Of a stretch of 7,318 nucleotides of DNA, positions 5,333 to 7,318 are shown one piece after another. Where the stretch lies: NCBI GenBank assembly GCA_964549245.1, contig CAZJUO010000062.1, positions 1 through 7,318 of the forward strand. The letters run 5' to 3'. How positions within the stretch are numbered: the first letter of the stretch is position 1; each line of letters starts with the position of its first letter. Made by a program: the position numbers and the translations under genes. Source of the stretch: CAZJUO01 sp964549245 (lineage in GTDB: Bacteria > Patescibacteriota > Patescibacteriia > UBA10025 > JAHIVO01). Below the pieces are notes generated by a model. It did not search any database and was not told the DNA's origin. It worked only from the letters and a program-made list of their open reading frames with translations.

Positions 5333-5379
5333 AGGGTAGGGGAGATAACTAACATTTACTCACTTTCATTACATAATGC
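5321..5379 (+). repeat. Duplicated gene-upstream region, copy 1 (copy 2 at 5546-5603)
   Basis: Both copies begin CTCGCAATGACAAG, pass through a dissimilar 11-12 base stretch, and then share a 33-base block (5347-5379 against 5571-5603) with 3 mismatches. That block includes ACATTTACTCACTTTCA and ends at an ATGC. In copy 1 the ATG opens a gene remnant; in copy 2 it opens the intact gene at 5600. TATAAT at 5596-5601 overlaps the second ATG, so it cannot serve as the -10 for that start. Confidence 0.7.
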
Positions 5380-5432
5380 TCAAAAAACACGCGGAGAAAA
5401 TTAAGCCCCCTGTCACTCAGAGCGGAACGTAG
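5376..5432 (+). pseudogene. Remnant of a gene start, homologous to the gene at 6098
   Basis: From the ATG at 5376 the frame reads MLKKHAEKI and then runs into repeat DNA, stopping at TAG 5430-5432. The intact gene at 6098 begins MIKKHAEKI. The 23 bases 5382-5404 are identical to 6104-6126 and lie at the same offset from the ATG in the same frame. The match ends exactly where the palindromic element at 5404-5539 begins. It looks like a duplicated gene truncated by repeat insertion or by deletion. Confidence 0.7.
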
Positions 5433-5539
5433 TGGAGCGAAGAGTCCTTATGACACTAGACTAAACTCATAAAGATTCTTCGCTCTCATTACTATTCGGG
5501 CTCTGAATGACTATCTAGTATTGAGCCCGACAGGGGGCT
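5404..5539. repeat. Nested palindromic element (AGCCCCCTGTC ends)
   Basis: The outer arms AGCCCCCTGTC (5404-5414) and GACAGGGGGCT (5529-5539) are perfect reverse complements. An inner imperfect palindrome pairs 5412-5453 with 5467-5511, with GTCACTCAGAGC against GCTCTGAATGAC and GAGCGAAGAGTCC against its mirror. This resembles the common GTCATTCTGAGCG...AGAATCTTTATGA type of bacterial repeat. A further hairpin pairs GGGCTC (5498-5503) with GAGCCC (5523-5528). No coding capacity is seen. The whole gene-free stretch 5082-5599 consists of the terminator and these repeats. Confidence 0.7.
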
Positions 5540-5599
5540 AGGCCACTCGCAATGACAAGTATTAGCATCTAACTTACATTTACTCACTTTCAATATATA

Positions 5600-6085
5600 A
5601 TGCAAAAACAACACCCTAAAAAAATCGAAGATACTATCCAAAACATCGTCCAACAAGCCCAGGTGCTGAAAGACAAGCACACGGCGGAAAAAGACGTAGC
5701 GGTGAATTATGCCTGCATTTTCACGCACACGGACGAGGAATACCGGGAATTAGATACAGCAACGGCTGGTATGGGCCGGGTGGTAAAAGAGACGAAAATG
5801 GGCAATATATATTGGTTAGAAGAACCCATCAAGACAATAGCCGGGCCGCTTAGGATGGTGAAAATACGCAAACCAGACCCGACCAGACCAGAGCAAGGCG
5901 ACGCTGATTTTACGGTTAATGGTTATCAAGCTTTTAAAAATGATTATTTGGGTAAGTCGGGTTTTAAACTGATTAAACTGCCGGAAATGGAAATGATTGA
6001 ATTAGTTGATAATGAATTTAATATACGAGCCTATTTCTCGCATCCCACACTGGAAAAAATACTTTCATCTGATTTAAAAAACTAG
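5600..6085 (+). CDS. Conserved-looking hypothetical protein, possible VOC-like fold
   Basis: This is a 161-residue soluble protein with no signal peptide or membrane segment. An amphipathic N-terminal helix (8-31, KIEDTIQNIVQQAQVLKDKH) precedes an alpha/beta body. Its most striking part is AGPLRMVKIRKPDPTRPEQG (81-100), followed by DADFTV (101-106), then FKLIKLPEMEMIELVD (122-137) and NIRAYFSHP (141-149). The Arg/Pro-rich turn followed by an acidic strand is reminiscent of the YecM branch of the glyoxalase/VOC superfamily. That is a weak analogy from memory, and I cannot name an activity. It has no ribosome binding site. The ATG at 5600 ends a duplicated upstream block (5571-5603), which supports it as a genuine start. 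The next gene follows after 12 bases, so the two are probably an operon. Confidence 0.75.
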   Translation: MQKQHPKKIEDTIQNIVQQAQVLKDKHTAEKDVAVNYACIFTHTDEEYRELDTATAGMGRVVKETKMGNIYWLEEPIKTIAGPLRMVKIRKPDPTRPEQGDADFTVNGYQAFKNDYLGKSGFKLIKLPEMEMIELVDNEFNIRAYFSHPTLEKILSSDLKN

Positions 6086-6097
6086 TCGATTAACAAC

Positions 6098-6565
6098 ATG
6101 ATAAAAAAACACGCGGAGAAAATTAACGGACAGAAGCTGTTGGATCGGGTCATGAAAGCAGGACGATCGTGGCACCACCATTGCTTGCCCCCGGAGTGCT
6201 TTACCAACGACACGGGTAAAGAAATCATTGTTTTGGAAACTGGAGAGGATGTGTTTTACTGCGACAGCACCAAAAAACTTCGAGAAACTTTGGAAGAGCA
6301 TGCGTACCAACTGACTAACCCCCGAAAGGCAAAAGGACGGCCCCCACAGCACGAAGCGCTGGATTTGGTTAAAGAATACGCACAAGCCGGAACCAAGTGG
6401 CATTTTCATATCACTATGCCTCATTGCTTGTTAAGCATGTCGGATAGATATGTCTTGATAGTAGAAAACGACGAGACAAGAAAAATGAAGCAGTGGGAGT
6501 TTGACGAGAAACCGACGGCTTTAGTCCGGCGAATAGATGATTATTATTTGGGCAGGAAAAAGTAG
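6098..6565 (+). CDS. Internally duplicated His/Cys protein of unknown function
   Basis: This is a 155-residue protein built from two similar halves. Residues 21-34 (AGRSWHHHCLPPEC) and 97-110 (AGTKWHFHITMPHC) share the pattern A-G-x-x-W-H-x-H-x3-P-x-C. Each is followed by a hydrophobic strand (EIIVLE, 42-47; YVLIVE, 118-123) and a helix ending in an aromatic-Leu (HAYQL; DDYYLG). The paired histidines and cysteines suggest a metal site, with His26, His28, Cys34 and His102, His104, Cys110 as the natural ligands. The metal and activity are unknown, and I do not recognise the family. There is no signal peptide or membrane segment. It lies 12 bases after the preceding gene with no visible ribosome binding site. 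A truncated copy of its start is found at 5376. Confidence 0.78.
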   Translation: MIKKHAEKINGQKLLDRVMKAGRSWHHHCLPPECFTNDTGKEIIVLETGEDVFYCDSTKKLRETLEEHAYQLTNPRKAKGRPPQHEALDLVKEYAQAGTKWHFHITMPHCLLSMSDRYVLIVENDETRKMKQWEFDEKPTALVRRIDDYYLGRKK

Positions 6566-6573
6566 AATTTTTA

Positions 6574-6607
6574 AGATTGCTTCGTCGCTTTTGTTTCCTT
6601 GCAATAA
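6574..6607. repeat. Decayed copy of the GCAATCTC-type palindromic repeat
   Basis: AGATTGCTTCGTCGCTT (6574-6590) followed by CCTTGCAATAAT matches the reverse-complement form of the repeat at 5191 (GAGATTGCTTC...CTCGCAATGA) with several changes. It starts about 8 bases after the stop of the preceding gene. ATTGC and GCAAT can pair, but no T-run follows. Confidence 0.6.
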
Positions 6608-6632
6608 TAAAGAGTGAAGAGGTGGGATATAG

Positions 6633-6659
6633 GAACATTCTTAAGAATGTTAGAATGTT
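6633..6659. repeat. 27-nt repeat, copy 2 (identical to 5106-5132)
   Basis: This is an exact second copy of the palindromic 27-mer found just after dnaK. With the next base (C6660) the unit is bounded by GAACATTCT and AGAATGTTC, a 9-base inverted pair. The two copies bracket the repeat-rich two-gene block. The rest of 6660-6770 shows no convincing gene; a 63-residue open frame from 6577 runs through these repeats and is not credible. Confidence 0.8.
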
Positions 6660-6746
6660 CATTATATATTCAACAGGCCAAACAGGGGATTACACTCGGG
6701 ATGATGGGCCAGGCGGCGCAAGAATGGATTGCTATTTGAAAATACC

Positions 6747-6764
6747 CCTTGGGTTTATCCAAGG
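6747..6764. repeat. Small 6-bp hairpin
   Basis: CCTTGG (6747-6752) pairs with CCAAGG (6759-6764) around GTTTAT. It has no T-run on the plus strand. It may simply mark the convergent end region between the plus-strand pair and the minus-strand gene. Confidence 0.35.
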
Positions 6765-6770
6765 TTAAAT

Positions 6771-6802
6771 AAAAAATCCGGCTGAAAATAATTCAACCGG
6801 AT
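6771..6802 (-). terminator. Intrinsic terminator of the minus-strand membrane protein gene
   Basis: Read on the minus strand, ATCCGGTTGAA, a 5-base loop and TTCAGCCGGAT form an 11-bp stem with one G-T pair, followed directly by six T (6776-6771). It begins about 10 bases after the stop codon of the gene at 6812-7198. This is a textbook Rho-independent terminator. Confidence 0.9.
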
Positions 6803-6811
6803 GGTGATGAC

Positions 6812-7198
6812 CTAATCGGTCTGGAATTTGTAGGCCCCCAGCAGGGAAATAATGACGATGGTGGTTAAAAGTCCAAGCCCGAAATAAGTCGGATTGCTCA
6901 TGGGTGGTTTGATAAGCTCGTCAATTTTTAACAAGAAGAAAATAAAAACGCATAGCATTATAGAAATTTTAGCTCTTTCGGTAGCTTGCGGAATTTCGGA
7001 ACGAGAGCGGAAAAGTAAGATTACTATCTTTACGATAAAGATAGTACATAGAATAGCAGCAGCCAAAGCGATGAGATTTATAATCCCTTTCGCCATGAGC
7101 ACCAAAGAAGAGCCAGAATTTACCCAATCACACAGTGCAAAGATAAAAAGAAACAACATTATCCAAAACAAATGTCTATAGATTTTTTCGATGAGCAT
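6812..7198 (-). CDS. Small membrane protein with four predicted helices
   Basis: This is a 128-residue, strongly hydrophobic protein. Likely membrane segments are at about 10-26 (LFWIMLFLFIFALC...), 38-63 (a long Ile/Ala/Leu-rich stretch ending in LLF), 77-92 (ISIMLCVFIFFLL) and 104-123 (YFGLGLLTTIVIISLLGAY). A basic loop, RSRSEIPQATERAK (64-77), lies between helices 2 and 3, which would place that loop and both termini inside by the positive-inside rule. No family is recognised, and there are no catalytic or binding motifs. The start ATG (7198-7196) has a strong AGGAGG 4 bases upstream. It has its own promoter and terminator and runs against the neighbouring genes, so it is a single-gene unit unrelated in transcription to the heat-shock block. 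Confidence 0.85.
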   Translation of the reverse strand: MLIEKIYRHLFWIMLFLFIFALCDWVNSGSSLVLMAKGIINLIALAAAILCTIFIVKIVILLFRSRSEIPQATERAKISIMLCVFIFFLLKIDELIKPPMSNPTYFGLGLLTTIVIISLLGAYKFQTD

Positions 7199-7202
7199 GT
7201 TT

Positions 7203-7260
7203 CCTCCTATTTTGTTTTTTTTATTCGCCTAATAGTATCATAATTGGTAACTATTGTCAA
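7203..7260 (-). promoter_or_regulatory. Strong sigma70 promoter and ribosome binding site for the membrane protein gene
   Basis: On the minus strand TTGACA (7260-7255) and TACTAT (7237-7232) are separated by exactly 17 bases, with TG one base before the -10 (extended -10). AGGAGG (7208-7203) follows, then the ATG at 7198. This is the best-matching promoter in the window. The region 7261-7318 beyond it holds no feature I can support. Confidence 0.9.
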
Positions 7261-7318
7261 GTAATCGGTATCTTTCACCGCAAATGCGACAAATACTCTC
7301 TGGGAGTCAATAAATTAA

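Noticed and set aside
6577..6768. A 63-codon plus-strand open frame after the His/Cys protein.
   Set aside because: It runs through the decayed palindromic repeat and the 27-nt repeat, and has no ribosome binding site or recognisable sequence.
7281..7312. Small inverted repeats (CGCAAATGCG, ACTC...GAGT) upstream of the minus-strand promoter.
   Set aside because: Stems of only 4 bp are expected by chance, and nothing links them to the promoter.

Overview
The window looks like chromosomal DNA from an uncultivated bacterium, probably of the Candidate Phyla Radiation (Patescibacteria, Parcubacteria-like). This is an inference from gene content and style: a short HrcA, a small zinc-ribbon protein of a type I associate with CPR genomes, several genes without a Shine-Dalgarno site, and intergenic spaces full of palindromic repeats. 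The standard stop codons TAA, TAG and TGA all fit. No rRNA, tRNA, CRISPR array or transposase gene is visible.

Left edge (1-562): the 3' end of an unrecognised gene, with a perfect 11-bp hairpin inside its reading frame, then a gap with two further hairpins.

Heat-shock block (563-5081, plus strand): a perfect CIRCE operator overlaps a sigma70-type promoter (TTGACG - 18 nt - TATAAT) that should give an almost leaderless hrcA message. hrcA (short form) and grpE follow as an operon. Then come hsp20, a zinc-ribbon protein, and dnaK. hsp20 and dnaK have no CIRCE. Instead each is preceded by a related, imperfect inverted-repeat element ending close to a TATAAT-like box. dnaK is complete in content but broken by a frameshift at about 4187 in the loop before the VNPDE motif, so it reads as two frames. 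dnaJ is absent from the window. Together the genes form the DnaK chaperone (ATPase and nucleotide-exchange factor), a small holdase chaperone and the repressor that senses their workload.

Repeat-rich block (5082-6811): after a GC-rich terminator lie nested palindromic repeats of the TGTCATTGCGAGG...GCAATCTC kind, and a second palindromic element of the GTCATTCAGAGC kind. A duplicated upstream region carries a remnant of a gene start. Two co-directional genes follow. One is a conserved-looking hypothetical protein, perhaps of VOC-like fold. The other is an internally duplicated protein with two A-G-x-x-W-H-x-H-x3-P-x-C motifs, a candidate metal site. An exact 27-nt repeat occurs just before and just after this block.

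Right edge (6771-7318, minus strand): a small four-helix membrane protein with a textbook promoter, a strong ribosome binding site and its own intrinsic terminator.
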